Of a stretch of DNA of 64,000 nucleotides, positions 1-9,499 are shown one piece after another; within the stretch, counting starts at the first letter, position 1, and each line of letters opens with the position of its first letter. Origin of the DNA: Mycolicibacterium peregrinum (lineage in GTDB: Bacteria; Actinomycetota; Actinomycetes; Mycobacteriales; Mycobacteriaceae). The DNA is taken from assembly GCF_001665785.1 (NCBI RefSeq), contig NZ_LZSO01000033.1, positions 62,001 to 126,000 of the forward strand. Direction: 5' to 3'. Made by a program: the position numbers and the translations under genes. The notes under the pieces are model-generated. The model worked only from the letters and a program-made list of their open reading frames with translations. It ran no database searches and was not told the DNA's origin.

Positions 1-1158
1 CCACTGGGTCACCGGCAGCGCAGGACGCCAGCCGGTGAATCCGCCGATCGCACCGCCCTGGTAGTGCTGATAACGCCGCAACTCGCCGCCTTCCTTCGAA
101 TACCATTGCGCGACAACTACTTCAGATTCCAGCGTGACGGCATTGACCACCAGCCGCCCGCCTGAGGGCAGCCGGTCGAAGCACGCCTGCAGCAAACCGG
201 GCTGCGTGACGCCGCCGCCGATGAAGATCACGTCAGGATCGGGCGCACCGTCGAGCGACTCGGGCGCACCACCCCGCACGTCCACCCGGGTCCCGAACGC
301 GGTGACATTGCTCGAGATCCGGTCACGTCGCTGCTCATCCCGCTCGAAGGCCACTGCCGCGCAACCCGCTGCGCTGCGCGACCATTCGATCGCGATGCTG
401 CCCGAGCCTGAGCCGACATCCCACAGCAACTCCCCGGGCCGTGGTCCCAGTGCGGCCAGGGTGACGGCCCGGATGGACTGCTTGGTCAGCTGCCCGTCAT
501 GGGCGAACGCCTCGTCCGGCAGCGCCTGGGCCCTGCGGTCGTCGGGAAGGTAGGTCACCGCGATCACGTTGAGGTCGTCGATTCCGGCCGGCGGTGTCGT
601 CGCCCAGTCCCGGGCGAGGCCGTCGTGGCGGCACTCCCCGGGGCCGCCCAGTTGCTCCAGCACGGTCAATTCCGAATTCCCCCGGCCGGATTCGCTCAAC
701 AGCCGAGCCAGCACGGCGGGAGTCTGCGCGTCGCGCGACAGCACGACCGCCCGGCCACCACGCCGCACGGCAGTGTGCGGTGGGGCGGTCACCAGACTGA
801 TCACCTCGGTGTCGGGCACCGTCCAGCCCATCCGGGCGCACGCCAGCGTCACACTCGACACGTGCGGCAGCACGCGCACCCGCTGCGCCCCGAACAACCG
901 GATCAGCGTCGCGCCGATGCCGTGCAGCAGCGGATCCCCGCTCGCCACCACATGCACATCGGCGTCACCGAAAAGCGTCGGCAGCGCAGGCAGCATCGGC
1001 GACGGCCACTCGCGCCGGTCCGGCGTCACGCTGTCATCGAGCAGTTCCAGTTGCCGTGGTGAGCCGTACACGACGGTGGCGCGCCCCAACTCGTCACGCG
1101 AGGTCGCCGACAACCCGGCCATCCCGTCGGCCCCGATGCCGACCACCGTGATCGTCAT
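1..1158 (-). CDS. cobL: Precorrin-6Y C5,15-methyltransferase (decarboxylating), 3' end cut by window edge
   Basis: Bifunctional enzyme of aerobic cobalamin synthesis that methylates the corrin ring at C5 and C15 and decarboxylates the acetate side chain. About 386 residues are visible, close to the usual ~390, so only a few C-terminal residues are missing. The N-terminal half is a tetrapyrrole methylase domain (start MTITVVGIGADG, later ASGDPLLHG). The C-terminal half is a CbiT-like methyltransferase with the SAM-binding stretch WDVGSGSGS near residue 255. The ATG at 1158 overlaps the stop of an 11-codon ORF (ATGA), which itself overlaps the stop of the upstream SDR gene. Translation therefore looks coupled to the SDR. 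Same neighbours as Rv2072c in M. tuberculosis. Confidence 0.93.
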   Translation of the reverse strand, partial: MTITVVGIGADGMAGLSATSRDELGRATVVYGSPRQLELLDDSVTPDRREWPSPMLPALPTLFGDADVHVVASGDPLLHGIGATLIRLFGAQRVRVLPHVSSVTLACARMGWTVPDTEVISLVTAPPHTAVRRGGRAVVLSRDAQTPAVLARLLSESGRGNSELTVLEQLGGPGECRHDGLARDWATTPPAGIDDLNVIAVTYLPDDRRAQALPDEAFAHDGQLTKQSIRAVTLAALGPRPGELLWDVGSGSGSIAIEWSRSAAGCAAVAFERDEQRRDRISSNVTAFGTRVDVRGGAPESLDGAPDPDVIFIGGGVTQPGLLQACFDRLPSGGRLVVNAVTLESEVVVAQWYSKEGGELRRYQHYQGGAIGGFTGWRPALPVTQW

Positions 1159-1190
1159 CGGGGCCTTCTCTCTTCGCGCAAGCGGCTCAT
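1155..1190 (-). CDS. 11-codon ATGA-linked mini-ORF bridging the SDR gene and cobL
   Basis: The stop codon of the SDR gene overlaps an ATG (ATGA). Reading on gives [11 protein letters not shown] and a TGA that overlaps the cobL ATG (again ATGA). The gap between the two genes is thus filled exactly by a short frame sharing four bases with each neighbour. Its purine-rich middle (GAAGAGAGAAGG) could serve as the ribosome-binding site of cobL. Whether the peptide has any function is unknown; a pure coupling role is the simplest inference. It resembles the mini-ORFs between pafB and pafC in layout, not clearly in sequence. Confidence 0.4.
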   Translation of the reverse strand: MSRLREERRPR

Positions 1191-1963
1191 CGGGGCATCC
1201 TGCGCCAGATCGGCCGCGGCACGAACCGCGCCACGTTGATCATCGGCCGGATCACCCACGGCACCCACACCGCGCTCTTGCCCTTGCGCAGCGCCTTGGC
1301 CGTGGCCTCGGCCACCTGCGCGGGCGTGCTGGAGAACGGCGCCGGTTCCATCCCCTCGGTCATCCGGCCGATCACGAAACCGGGTCGCACGATCAACAAC
1401 TGGACACCGGTCCCGTGCAGGGCATCGGTGAGCCCGGAGGCGAACGCGTCCAGTCCGGCCTTGGCCGAACCGTAGACGTAGTTGGCGCGGCGGGCCCGGG
1501 CCCCCGCGATCGAGGAGAACACCACCAGCCGACCCCGATCCCTGGCACGCATGCGCTGGGCCAGCACGGTGAGCAGGCCGACCTGGGCCACGTAATCGGT
1601 GTGTACGACAGCCACGGCATGGGCCGCGTCGACCTCGGCCCGGTCCTGATCCCCGAGCACGCCGAAGGCCAGCACCGCGGTGTCGATCGGTCCGTGCGCG
1701 GCTTCGACCGCGTCGACGACACCGGCGTGACCCGCGACGTCGTCGGCATCGAACTCGGCGGTGTGGACCGCGGCCGCACCGGCCGCCTGCACGGCCGCCA
1801 CCTGCTCGACGAGCTGATCGGTGCGGCGGGCCGCCAGCACCACGACCGCCCCGGCGGCGAGCCGAACCGCGAGTTCGACACCGATCTCGCTGCGGCCCCC
1901 GAAAATCACCACGACACGGGGATCCGTGCCGGCAATCCCGGCCGTGTCTGCTGTGTCCTGCAT
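1187..1963 (-). CDS. Short-chain dehydrogenase/reductase (Rv2073c-like)
   Basis: A 258-residue NAD(P)-dependent oxidoreductase of the classical SDR fold; the substrate cannot be told. The nucleotide-binding loop is FGGRSEIG (residues 21-28). A catalytic Ser (FSSIAG) is followed by YVYGSAK, which supplies the Tyr and Lys of the YxxxK motif. It lies upstream of cobL in the same direction, joined to it by an ATGA-linked 11-codon ORF, so the two are probably co-transcribed. The cobL/SDR pair is conserved in M. tuberculosis (Rv2072c/Rv2073c). A direct role in cobalamin synthesis is not shown by the sequence. Confidence 0.85.
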   Translation of the reverse strand: MQDTADTAGIAGTDPRVVVIFGGRSEIGVELAVRLAAGAVVVLAARRTDQLVEQVAAVQAAGAAAVHTAEFDADDVAGHAGVVDAVEAAHGPIDTAVLAFGVLGDQDRAEVDAAHAVAVVHTDYVAQVGLLTVLAQRMRARDRGRLVVFSSIAGARARRANYVYGSAKAGLDAFASGLTDALHGTGVQLLIVRPGFVIGRMTEGMEPAPFSSTPAQVAEATAKALRKGKSAVWVPWVIRPMINVARFVPRPIWRRMPR

Positions 1964-1984
1964 GGCAGCGATTATGTCCTGCGC

Positions 1985-1990
1985 TAGCGT
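1985..1990 (+). promoter_or_regulatory. Candidate -10 box for a leaderless transcript
   Basis: TAGCGT fits the mycobacterial TANNNT -10 pattern and ends 8 bases before the ATG of the F420-dependent reductase gene. There is no purine-rich Shine-Dalgarno site in between, so the message probably starts at or next to the ATG. This is inferred from spacing only. Confidence 0.35.
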
Positions 1991-1998
1991 GGACCCCG

Positions 1999-2424
1999 AT
2001 GGCTACACCTCGTGGCAAGGCAACCACCAAGCTCACCAGCGAAGCGCTGGCGTTCCTCACCGAACGTCACCTGGCGATGCTCACCACGCTGCGCTCGGAC
2101 AACTCTCCGCACGTCGTGGCGGTGGGTTTCACGTTCGACCCGAAGACCCACATCGCGCGGGTTATCACCAACGGTGGTTCGCAGAAGGCGGTCAACGCGC
2201 ACGAGCGTGGCATCGCAGTCCTCAGCCAGGTCGACGGAGCGCGCTGGCTGTCGCTGGAGGGCAAGTCCACGGTCAGCAGCGAGCCCGACGCGGTCCGCGA
2301 CGCCGAGCTGCGGTATGCCCAGCGCTACCGCACCCCGCGGGTGAATCCCCGCCGCGTGGTGATCGAGGTACGGATCGAGCGCGTGCTGGGCTCCTCGGAG
2401 CTGCTGGACCGTAGCGAGGGCTAG
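1999..2424 (+). CDS. F420-dependent biliverdin reductase-type flavin/deazaflavin oxidoreductase (Rv2074-like)
   Basis: A 141-residue split-barrel protein of the pyridoxamine-phosphate-oxidase-like superfamily. Size and position match M. tuberculosis Rv2074, which was shown to reduce biliverdin with F420H2. The start reads [20 protein letters not shown]; the core [19 protein letters not shown] is typical of the family's first strands. It is divergent from the SDR/cobL unit with about 35 bases between start codons, and probably leaderless (TAGCGT just upstream). Substrate assignment is by position and family, so a different F420-dependent reduction is possible. Confidence 0.85.
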   Translation: MATPRGKATTKLTSEALAFLTERHLAMLTTLRSDNSPHVVAVGFTFDPKTHIARVITNGGSQKAVNAHERGIAVLSQVDGARWLSLEGKSTVSSEPDAVRDAELRYAQRYRTPRVNPRRVVIEVRIERVLGSSELLDRSEG

Positions 2425-2431
2425 TTCCTGG

Positions 2432-3559
2432 CTAGTTCACCGGCACCACGACGAGATCGTGCGGCTGGTTGTTGACCGACTCCGCGCCGTCCTCGGTGAC
2501 CACGACGATGTCCTCGATCCGCGCGCCCCAGTGCCCCGGGAAATACACGCCGGGCTCCACGCTGAACGCCATCCCGGCCTCCAGCGGCAGATCATTGCCC
2601 TCCACGATGTAGGGCTCTTCGTGCACCGACAGCCCGATGCCGTGCCCGGTGCGGTGAACGAACGCCTCGGCCAACCCCTCGGCGGCCAGCACGTCGCGGG
2701 CGGCCGCGTCGATCTGTTCGGCGGTCACGCCGGGGCGCACGGCCGCGACGGCCGCCTGCTGGGCACGCTGCAGCACCGCGTAACGACGCGCCACCTCGGG
2801 ATCCGGCTCGCCGATGCTGTAGGTGCGGGTGGAGTCGGAGTTGTAGCCGGGCTCATACGGTCCGCCGATGTCGACGACGACGATGTCGCCGGCGCTCAGC
2901 TCACGTTCCGAGCATTCGTGGTGCGGGTCGGCACCGTTGGAGCCGGAGCCGACGATGATGAACGCCACCTCTGAATGCCCTTCGGCGACAATCGCTTCGG
3001 CGATGTCGGCGGCCACGTCGGCTTCGGTGCGGCCGGGTACCAGGAAATCGGGCACCCGGGCGTGCACGCGGTCGATCGCCGCACCTGCCTTGCGCAGCGC
3101 GTCGATCTCGGCCGGGTCCTTGATCATCCGCAGCCGCCGCAGCACGTCGGTGGCCAGCACCGGAACCACACCGAGCAGGTCGGCGAGCGGCAGCAGATGC
3201 AGGGCTGGCATGGAGTCCGTGACCGCCACGGCGCTGCCCGGCCCGCCGAGCGCGTCGGCCACCATCTGGTACGGGTTCTGGCCGTCCACCCAATCACGCA
3301 CCGTCACACCGAGTTCGGTGACCGCCGATTCGCGCAATGCGGCCAGCTCGAGGCGGGGCACCACGATGGTCGGGTCCCCGGTGGCAGGCAGCACCAGCGC
3401 GGTGAGCCGCTCGAAGGTCTGCGCGCGGGAGCCGACCAGGTACCGCAGGTCATAGCCGGGGGTGATGACCAGCCCGGCCAGACCGGCCTCTGCTGCGGCT
3501 GATGCTGCCGCGGAAAGGCGGTGGGCGTACACATCGGTGCTGAATCGGCTGACCGTCAT
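2432..3559 (-). CDS. pepE: Xaa-Pro dipeptidase, M24 family
   Basis: A 375-residue cytosolic metallopeptidase that cleaves dipeptides with C-terminal proline. The N-terminal creatinase-like domain runs to about residue 130. The C-terminal pita-bread domain carries the expected metal ligands: Asp in VVVDIGG, Asp in NSDSTRTY, His in HRTGHGIG, Glu in VEPGVYFPG and Glu in RIEDIVV. Length matches mycobacterial PepE (~372). It is convergent with the F420 reductase gene (8 bases apart) and sits just downstream of the VOC gene in the same direction, so those two may share a transcript. Confidence 0.9.
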   Translation of the reverse strand: MTVSRFSTDVYAHRLSAAASAAAEAGLAGLVITPGYDLRYLVGSRAQTFERLTALVLPATGDPTIVVPRLELAALRESAVTELGVTVRDWVDGQNPYQMVADALGGPGSAVAVTDSMPALHLLPLADLLGVVPVLATDVLRRLRMIKDPAEIDALRKAGAAIDRVHARVPDFLVPGRTEADVAADIAEAIVAEGHSEVAFIIVGSGSNGADPHHECSERELSAGDIVVVDIGGPYEPGYNSDSTRTYSIGEPDPEVARRYAVLQRAQQAAVAAVRPGVTAEQIDAAARDVLAAEGLAEAFVHRTGHGIGLSVHEEPYIVEGNDLPLEAGMAFSVEPGVYFPGHWGARIEDIVVVTEDGAESVNNQPHDLVVVPVN

Positions 3560-3569
3560 GGCATCGAGG

Positions 3570-3965
3570 TTAGTGGTGCGGTAGATAACTGGCGATCTCG
3601 ATCAGGTTGCCGTCGGGGTCGCGGCAATAGTGTGAGGTCATCGGGCCCAACGCGCCGGTCTTGGGAACGGGGCCCTCGGTGATCTCGACGCCACACGCTC
3701 TCAGGTGCTCACCGACGGCCTCCGGTTCGACGTCTGCGATGAAGCACAGATCCAGAGAACCCGGTGCGTCGACGGCACCGGTCACCCAGTTGGCCGAACC
3801 GGTCGGCCGCACGTTGAGCTTCTGATCGCCGAACACCAACGCGATGCGGCCGTCACCGAACACCTCCCTGCACATGCCCAGCACCCGCACATAAAACGCG
3901 ACGGTGGCGTCGCTGTCCCGGCAGTTCACCACGACATGGTCAATACGGTTGACGGTGAAGGTCAT
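3570..3965 (-). CDS. VOC-family (glyoxalase/bleomycin-resistance fold) protein
   Basis: A 131-residue single-chain vicinal oxygen chelate protein with two half-domains. It starts with the hallmark INRIDHVVVNCRDSD (a potential metal His) and ends with HYCRDPDGNLIEIASY, whose Glu is the usual last metal ligand. Proteins of this type act as lyases, dioxygenases or antibiotic-binding proteins; the substrate is not evident. It lies 10 bases upstream of pepE and is divergent from the double-hotdog gene with only 21 bases between starts. Confidence 0.8.
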   Translation of the reverse strand: MTFTVNRIDHVVVNCRDSDATVAFYVRVLGMCREVFGDGRIALVFGDQKLNVRPTGSANWVTGAVDAPGSLDLCFIADVEPEAVGEHLRACGVEITEGPVPKTGALGPMTSHYCRDPDGNLIEIASYLPHH

Positions 3966-3974
3966 ACCTCACGC

Positions 3975-3980
3975 TACTGT
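3975..3980 (+). promoter_or_regulatory. Candidate -10 box for a leaderless transcript
   Basis: TACTGT lies 6 bases before the ATG of the double-hotdog gene, with no ribosome-binding site between. It also lies in the 21-base gap to the divergent VOC gene. The spacing suggests transcription begins at the start codon. Confidence 0.35.
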
Positions 3981-3986
3981 CGCTGA

Positions 3987-4847
3987 ATGTTGCGTGATAT
4001 CCGCGATCTCACCGACGATCCCGAGGCGTACGCCGCTGAGCTGCGACGGCGCTGGGGCGGCCTGCTGAGTTACCGCTACCTCGGGCGCTCCTATTCCTCG
4101 ATGGACCTGGGTCCCGCCGACGACACGGTGACGCTGCGCCGCGACATGCGCAACGCAACCGGCGGACTACTCCTTGCGGTGCTGGGCATCTCCTCCCCGG
4201 ACAGTGGCGGCGTGAGCGATCTGGAGGCCGTGCCCAATCCGGTCATCCACTCCTGCCAGCTGCTGGACCCGGCGCGCGATGTGAAGCGCATCCGGGTGGA
4301 CACCGAAGTGCTCAAGCAGGGCAGGCAACTGGCCTACAGCCGGTCGGTGATCGTCGACGCCGACAATCCAGACCGCGTGCTCGCGCTCACCGAGGGGCAG
4401 GGCATCTCGATCGGCGTGCCACCGGAGGGCCTGGAGAAGATGCCGGTGGACCCGATCGACATCGTCGACGGTCCGGATCTGCCGCCGCTGTGGCAGGTGT
4501 TCGGCGGGACCAAACGCACCGACGGGCACTGGGCGCTGCCGGAACTCGCGGTCGAGGTCGCCTCACCGGACGCCGCGCTGCACATCGGGCCGCAGTTCGT
4601 GATCCTGGAGGCGGCGGCGGCCGACGCCGCCGCGGGCGCGGCAAATACCGGGGCGCTGCAAGGTCTTTCGTCGCACGTGATGTTCCTGGCTCGCGGCAAG
4701 GCCGGCCCGTTCCGGGTCGACACCCAGGTGCTGTCCGGAGCGGATGGCACCATCGCGGTGCGGGCGACCCTGCACGACGAGGGTGCCGACGGCAAAGCCG
4801 TCACCGCCGCGTCCTATGTCTTCGGTCGGATGGAGGAAACCCGATGA
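3987..4847 (+). CDS. Double hotdog-fold thioesterase-like protein
   Basis: A 286-residue cytosolic protein that reads as two hotdog half-domains. The first covers about residues 10-150 and includes [17 protein letters not shown]. The second covers about 170-285, with VDTQVL and SYVFGRMEE near the end. Mycobacterial proteins of this make-up are usually labelled PaaI/acyl-CoA thioesterases; the acyl substrate is unknown and catalytic residues cannot be assigned here. Its stop overlaps the ATG of the exonuclease gene (ATGA), so the two are translationally coupled. The initiation codon follows a -10-like TACTGT by 6 bases, which suggests leaderless translation. Confidence 0.65.
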   Translation: MLRDIRDLTDDPEAYAAELRRRWGGLLSYRYLGRSYSSMDLGPADDTVTLRRDMRNATGGLLLAVLGISSPDSGGVSDLEAVPNPVIHSCQLLDPARDVKRIRVDTEVLKQGRQLAYSRSVIVDADNPDRVLALTEGQGISIGVPPEGLEKMPVDPIDIVDGPDLPPLWQVFGGTKRTDGHWALPELAVEVASPDAALHIGPQFVILEAAAADAAAGAANTGALQGLSSHVMFLARGKAGPFRVDTQVLSGADGTIAVRATLHDEGADGKAVTAASYVFGRMEETR

Positions 4848-5803
4848 GCGATCCTGTTCTGCTGCTCGACGGCGCCAGCATGTGGTTCCGGTCGTACTTC
4901 GGCGTGCCGTCGTCGATCAAGGCGCCCGATGGCCGGCCGGTGAATGCGGTGCGCGGGTTCTTCGATTCCATTGCCACGCTGGTGACCCGGGAGCGGCCAC
5001 GCCGCCTGGTGGTGTGCCGCGACGACGACTGGCGACCGCAGTGGCGCGTGGACCTGGTGCCGTCGTACAAGGCTCACCGGGTCGAAGAGCCCCAGCCTGA
5101 CGGAATCCCTGATGTCGAAGAGGTTCCCGACGATCTCACCCCGCAGGTCGACATGATCATGGGGCTGCTCGACGCGTTCGGCATCGCGACCGCCGGAGCA
5201 CCAGGGTTCGAGACCGACGACGTGCTCGGCACGCTGGCCACCCGCGAGCAGCATGACCCGGTGGTAGTGGTCAGCGGCGACCGTGACCTGCTGCAACTCG
5301 TGCGCGACGAGCCGGCCCCCGAGGTCCGTGTGCTCTACATCGGCCGCGGTCTGGCCAAGGCGACGAAGTTCGGCCCGCTGGAAGTGGCCGAGCAGTACGG
5401 GGTTCCGATCGACCGGGCCGGGCCGGCATATGCGGAGCTGGCCCTGCTGCGGGGCGACCCGTCCGACGGTCTCCCCGGGGTTCCTGGGATCGGTGAGAAG
5501 ACGGCCGCGACGCTACTGGCCCGGCATGGCTCGCTGACGGGCATCCAGGAAGCTGCTCAGGACCCGAAATCCTCACTGTCCAAAGCACATCGGGCCAAAC
5601 TGCTGGCCGCCGCCGACTATATGGCTGCGGCCGAACCGGTGGTGCGGGTGGCCACGGACGCTCCGGTGACATTGTCCGGCCCGACCGATGAGCTGCCACT
5701 GGCCGCCGGTGACCCGGCGCGGGTCGCCGAACTGGCCGCAGCATACGGCGTGACCTCGTCGATCAGCCGGTTGCAGGCGGCTCTGGACCGACTGCCCGGC
5801 TGA
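4844..5803 (+). CDS. 5'-3' exonuclease (PIN/FEN-like, Rv2090 type)
   Basis: A 319-residue stand-alone homologue of the 5' nuclease domain of DNA polymerase I. Visible acidic metal-binding parts are [14 protein letters not shown] at the N terminus, [10 protein letters not shown] and [10 protein letters not shown]. The helix-hairpin-helix DNA-binding segment is [18 protein letters not shown]. Such proteins remove flaps and RNA primers. The start is the ATG that overlaps the upstream stop (ATGA), the point where homology to the family begins; a longer in-frame extension is rejected because it runs inside the upstream gene. Convergent with the Q/P/G-rich membrane protein. Confidence 0.9.
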   Translation: MSDPVLLLDGASMWFRSYFGVPSSIKAPDGRPVNAVRGFFDSIATLVTRERPRRLVVCRDDDWRPQWRVDLVPSYKAHRVEEPQPDGIPDVEEVPDDLTPQVDMIMGLLDAFGIATAGAPGFETDDVLGTLATREQHDPVVVVSGDRDLLQLVRDEPAPEVRVLYIGRGLAKATKFGPLEVAEQYGVPIDRAGPAYAELALLRGDPSDGLPGVPGIGEKTAATLLARHGSLTGIQEAAQDPKSSLSKAHRAKLLAAADYMAAAEPVVRVATDAPVTLSGPTDELPLAAGDPARVAELAAAYGVTSSISRLQAALDRLPG

Positions 5804-5855
5804 TCGCGCGGGTTCGCGGCCACTGGTCCGCGGAGAAGCTACCTGGCCGGAAAGG

Positions 5856-6692
5856 CTACTTGGGCCGACCGACCTCGTAGGTGCCCTTGTCATCCTTGAA
5901 CGTCACCGTCACCTTGCGCTTGGTGCCGTCGATGGTGACCTCGCAGTCGAAGGTCGAATCCTTCTTGACCGTCGGGTTTTCGCCGTCGTTGCACTTGACG
6001 CCGGTGACCTTGGTGGCGCCGTAGCCGTTGGTCTTGTCGGTGAGGATCTGCTCGACGCCGCTCTGGGCCTTGTTGATGTCGAGCTTGGTCGTGACGAAAA
6101 AGCCCGGCTTCCAGAAACCGAGGATGCAGACCACCAGCACGATGACGGCGAGAACGCCGCCGACGACGCCACCGATCACCCCGAGGGATGCCTTCGAGCC
6201 CTGATCGACACCTGGAATGCCGTACTGACCGAACTGGCCGGGTGCACCGTACTGGCCCGGTTGACCGAACTGACCCGGCTGACCAAACTGACCCGGCTGA
6301 CCAAACTGACCCGGCTGACCGGGTTGACCCTGCTGTCCGGGCTGTCCGTACGGGGGTTGCTGCCCGTAACCGGGCACCTGGCCGTACTGGGGCTGCTGGC
6401 CGGGCTGCGGGTACGCCTGCTGCTGGGCGTACTGCTCAGGCCCGGGGTACTGAGGCTGCTGGGGCTGTTGCGGCTGCGAATAGTCCGGCTGCTGCACACC
6501 CTGCTGCGGGTACGACGGGTACTGCTGCGGTGTGTACGCCGGGGGCTGCCAGGCCGGAGCGTTGGTCGAGGCGTCCTCGGAGGCGGGAGTCGGCGGCTGC
6601 CACGCCTCGGCGCCGGCCGCCTGGTCCGCCCCGGGCTCAGGCTGCTGACCGGGCGATGGTTGTCCCTGGTCAGGTCCCTGCGGTCCGCTCAT
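5856..6692 (-). CDS. Q/P/G-rich single-pass membrane protein with DUF4333 domain (Rv2091c-like)
   Basis: A 278-residue protein in three parts. Residues 1-165 are disordered and very rich in Gln, Pro, Gly and Tyr, with tandem hexads of the form GQPGQF. One membrane helix follows at about 170-195 ([20 protein letters not shown]). The C-terminal extracytoplasmic DUF4333 domain contains two cysteines ([15 protein letters not shown]) that could form a disulfide. Function is unknown. It is the last gene of the leftward helY-tat-paf run and starts 38 bases after the helY stop. The repeats are in frame and look prone to slippage. Confidence 0.8.
   Translation of the reverse strand: MSGPQGPDQGQPSPGQQPEPGADQAAGAEAWQPPTPASEDASTNAPAWQPPAYTPQQYPSYPQQGVQQPDYSQPQQPQQPQYPGPEQYAQQQAYPQPGQQPQYGQVPGYGQQPPYGQPGQQGQPGQPGQFGQPGQFGQPGQFGQPGQYGAPGQFGQYGIPGVDQGSKASLGVIGGVVGGVLAVIVLVVCILGFWKPGFFVTTKLDINKAQSGVEQILTDKTNGYGATKVTGVKCNDGENPTVKKDSTFDCEVTIDGTKRKVTVTFKDDKGTYEVGRPK
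6250..6330 (-). repeat. In-frame 18-bp tandem repeats coding GQPGQF
   Basis: Several near-identical 18-bp units (CTGACCCGGCTGACCAAA on the + strand) lie end to end inside the Q/P/G-rich membrane protein gene and code repeated GQPGQF. This is a coding minisatellite, not a CRISPR: there are no unique spacers. Confidence 0.7.
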
Positions 6693-6730
6693 GGTTCTCC
6701 TTGATCCTGTTCGGTGTCGCCCCAGACACC

Positions 6731-9499
6731 CTACCCCGCATCAACAGCAACAACGCCGCGCCGAACATCGTTGACAGCGCGTTTCGCGGTATTGCGCAAG
6801 GCGGATTGCGGCGCGGCATTACGGACTTGGTCGAGCAGATCGAGCACCTGGCGGCACCACCGCACGAAATCGCCCGCCGAAAGCGCCGAACCCGACCCGA
6901 CGTCGGAGGCGGCCAGGGCGGCTGCCAGATCACCGGTGGTGGCCCAGCGGTAGACGGCGGTGACGAATCCTTCGTCGGGTTCGCGGCTCGGGGCCAGCCG
7001 GTGGCGCTGCTCGTCGCCCCGCACGTCCGCCGAGATCCGCCGGGTCTGGGCCAGCGCGCGGCGCAGGCCCGCGGTGGGAATGTCGACACCGAGCACACCG
7101 CCGGCGGTGTCTCCCCGCGACTCGAACAGGACAGCCGAGAGCACCGCGGCCAGTTCCGCCGGTTGCAGGCCCTGCCACTGACCGCCCCGCAGGCATTCGG
7201 CGACCAGCAGATCGCTCTCGCTGTAGATCCGGGCCAGGAGCCGGCCGGCATCGGTGACCCGGATATCCGGCTTCAGGTCTCCGTCGTTGTCCGCTGTAAT
7301 GAAGCCACGTTCGCGCAGCAGCGCCACGATCCGGTCGAAGGTGCGGGCCAGTGAGTTGGTCGCCGCGTTCACCTTCTGCTGGATCTGCGCATTGTCGCGT
7401 TCGATGCGCAGATAGCGTTCGGCGATCCGGGCCTGCGCTTCACGGCCCGGTTGTTGATGTGCCGGATGATCCCGCAATTCTTCTCGCAGGCCGGCGAGTT
7501 CGGGGTCGACGTCGCGCTCGGGGGCGGCGGCGCGCCGGCCCGCCCGGACCGAGGGCAGCGACAGGTCGGCCGCGGCCGAACGCAATGCCGACGCCAGGTC
7601 CCGGCGTACGCGCGGCTGCCGGTGCTCCACCCGCTTGGGTAGCGTCATCGCCCCCAGCGGCGCCGAGGCGCCCGAATAGTCGGCCGACGAAATCCGTCCG
7701 GCCCAACGATGTTCGGTCAGCACCAGCGGTCTCGGGTCGTCGCTGTCGCGTTGGGCAGGCTCCAGCACGACCGCCAGCCCGCCGCGACGCCCCTGGGTGA
7801 TGGTGATGATGTCGCCACGGCGCAGCGCGGCCAACGCGTCAGTGGCCGCCTTGCGTCGCTGCAGGCGTGACGCCCGCGACTGTGCGCGTTCGCGCTCGCC
7901 GATCTTGGCCCGCAACCGGACGTAGTCGAGGATCGGTGCGTCGCTACCGCCGAGTTCGGCTGCCAGCTCGCCCATCATCCGCTCACCGCGCGCGATCCCG
8001 CGCACCAGCCCGACCACCGACCGGTCCGCCTGGTACTGGGCGAAGGACCGTTCCAGCAGTTTGTGGGCCTGTTCGGGCCCCATCTGCTGCACCAGGTTGA
8101 TCGTCATGTTGTAGCTCGGCGCGAACGAACTACGTAACGGGAAGGTTCGGGTCGAAGCCAGGCCGGCGACCTCGGCAGGTTCGGCGTTGCTGTCGTCGGG
8201 CCGCCACAGCACCACGGCGTGGCCCTCGACGTCGATGCCGCGACGCCCGGCCCGTCCGGTCAGCTGGGTGTACTCCCCCGGCGTCAACGGGACGTGCTGC
8301 TCGCCGTTGAACTTCACCAGCCGCTCGAGCACCACGGTGCGAGCTGGCATGTTGATCCCCAGTGCCAGGGTTTCGGTGGCGAACACCGCCTTGACCAGGC
8401 CTGCGGTGAACAGTTCCTCCACGGTGTGCCGGAACACCGGCAGCATGCCGGCGTGGTGGGCGGCCAGGCCGCGCAGCAGGCCTTCCCGCCACTGGTGGTA
8501 ATCGAGCACGATCAGGTCGGATTCGGCCAGGTCGGCGCAGCGTCGGTCGACGATCTCGGAGATCCGGCCGCGTTCCTCGTCCGTGGTCAGCCGCAGTGGC
8601 GCACGCAGGCACTGCTGGACAGCCGCGTCGCAGCCGGCCCGCGAGAATACGAACGTGATGGCGGGCAGCAGCCCCGCGGCGTCCAGGGTTGCGATGACGT
8701 CGGGCCGGCTTGGCGGCCGGTACAACTGGGGGCGGCCACCTCCCCGGCCACGTCCACGGCCCCGTGGTTCCCAGTCCGCCAGCCTGTCGGCCTCACGCCG
8801 ATGGCTGATGTGGCGCAACAGATCCGGGTCGACGAGCGTACTGTTCGTGCCCTCGAACAGGTCGAACAGCCGCCGGCCGACGAGCATGTGCTGCGAGAGC
8901 GGGACGGGCCGGTGTTCGTCGACGACGACGGTGGTGTCGCCGCGGACGGTCTGGATCCAGCCACCGAACTCCTCGGCATTGCTGACGGTGGCCGACAGGC
9001 TGACCAGCAGCACCTCCTCGGGCAGGTGCAGGATCACCTCTTCCCACACCGCCCCGCGCATCCGGTCGGCCAGGAAGTGCACCTCGTCCATCACGACGTA
9101 GGAAAGTCCGTGCAGTGCAGGCGAATTCGCATACAGCATGTTGCGAAGCACTTCGGTGGTCATCACCACGATGTCGGCGTCCCCGTTGATGGACTGGTCG
9201 CCGGTGAGCAGTCCGATCTTGTCCGCGCCGTAGCGGGTCACCAGGTCGTTGTGTTTCTGGTTGCTGAGCGCCTTGATCGGTGTGGTGTAGAAGCACTTGC
9301 CGCCGGCGGCCAGCGCCAGGTGCACGGCGAACTCGCCGACCACGGTCTTGCCCGCCCCGGTGGGCGCGCATACCAGTACGCCGTGGCCGCTTTCCAGGGC
9401 GCGGCAGGCGCGGAGCTGGAAATCGTCGAGTGCGAACGGGTATTCGGCGGTGAACTTGGTCAGTTCGCCACCGTTCTGGTCACCCGGCTCAGGTGGCAT
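6731..9499 (-). CDS. helY: ATP-dependent RNA/DNA helicase, Ski2/Mtr4-like
   Basis: A 922-residue superfamily 2 helicase matching mycobacterial HelY (906 residues in M. tuberculosis). Motifs in order: Walker A APTGAGKT (45-52), [15 protein letters not shown] box in [21 protein letters not shown] (motif III), [14 protein letters not shown] and [10 protein letters not shown] (motif VI). The long C-terminal region is typical of actinobacterial Ski2-like proteins. A role in RNA turnover is inferred from the family. Its start overlaps the 3' end of tatC by 11 bases, so it is probably the distal part of the tatA-tatC transcript. Confidence 0.93.
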   Translation of the reverse strand: MPPEPGDQNGGELTKFTAEYPFALDDFQLRACRALESGHGVLVCAPTGAGKTVVGEFAVHLALAAGGKCFYTTPIKALSNQKHNDLVTRYGADKIGLLTGDQSINGDADIVVMTTEVLRNMLYANSPALHGLSYVVMDEVHFLADRMRGAVWEEVILHLPEEVLLVSLSATVSNAEEFGGWIQTVRGDTTVVVDEHRPVPLSQHMLVGRRLFDLFEGTNSTLVDPDLLRHISHRREADRLADWEPRGRGRGRGGGRPQLYRPPSRPDVIATLDAAGLLPAITFVFSRAGCDAAVQQCLRAPLRLTTDEERGRISEIVDRRCADLAESDLIVLDYHQWREGLLRGLAAHHAGMLPVFRHTVEELFTAGLVKAVFATETLALGINMPARTVVLERLVKFNGEQHVPLTPGEYTQLTGRAGRRGIDVEGHAVVLWRPDDSNAEPAEVAGLASTRTFPLRSSFAPSYNMTINLVQQMGPEQAHKLLERSFAQYQADRSVVGLVRGIARGERMMGELAAELGGSDAPILDYVRLRAKIGERERAQSRASRLQRRKAATDALAALRRGDIITITQGRRGGLAVVLEPAQRDSDDPRPLVLTEHRWAGRISSADYSGASAPLGAMTLPKRVEHRQPRVRRDLASALRSAAADLSLPSVRAGRRAAAPERDVDPELAGLREELRDHPAHQQPGREAQARIAERYLRIERDNAQIQQKVNAATNSLARTFDRIVALLRERGFITADNDGDLKPDIRVTDAGRLLARIYSESDLLVAECLRGGQWQGLQPAELAAVLSAVLFESRGDTAGGVLGVDIPTAGLRRALAQTRRISADVRGDEQRHRLAPSREPDEGFVTAVYRWATTGDLAAALAASDVGSGSALSAGDFVRWCRQVLDLLDQVRNAAPQSALRNTAKRAVNDVRRGVVAVDAG

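Noticed and set aside
569-1987. Long + strand open frame over cobL and the SDR gene
   Set aside because: It is antisense to two recognised genes and has no family features.
6250-6330. Regular repeats that could suggest a CRISPR array
   Set aside because: Units are contiguous 18-bp coding repeats in frame with the DUF4333 protein; there are no unique spacers and no cas genes.
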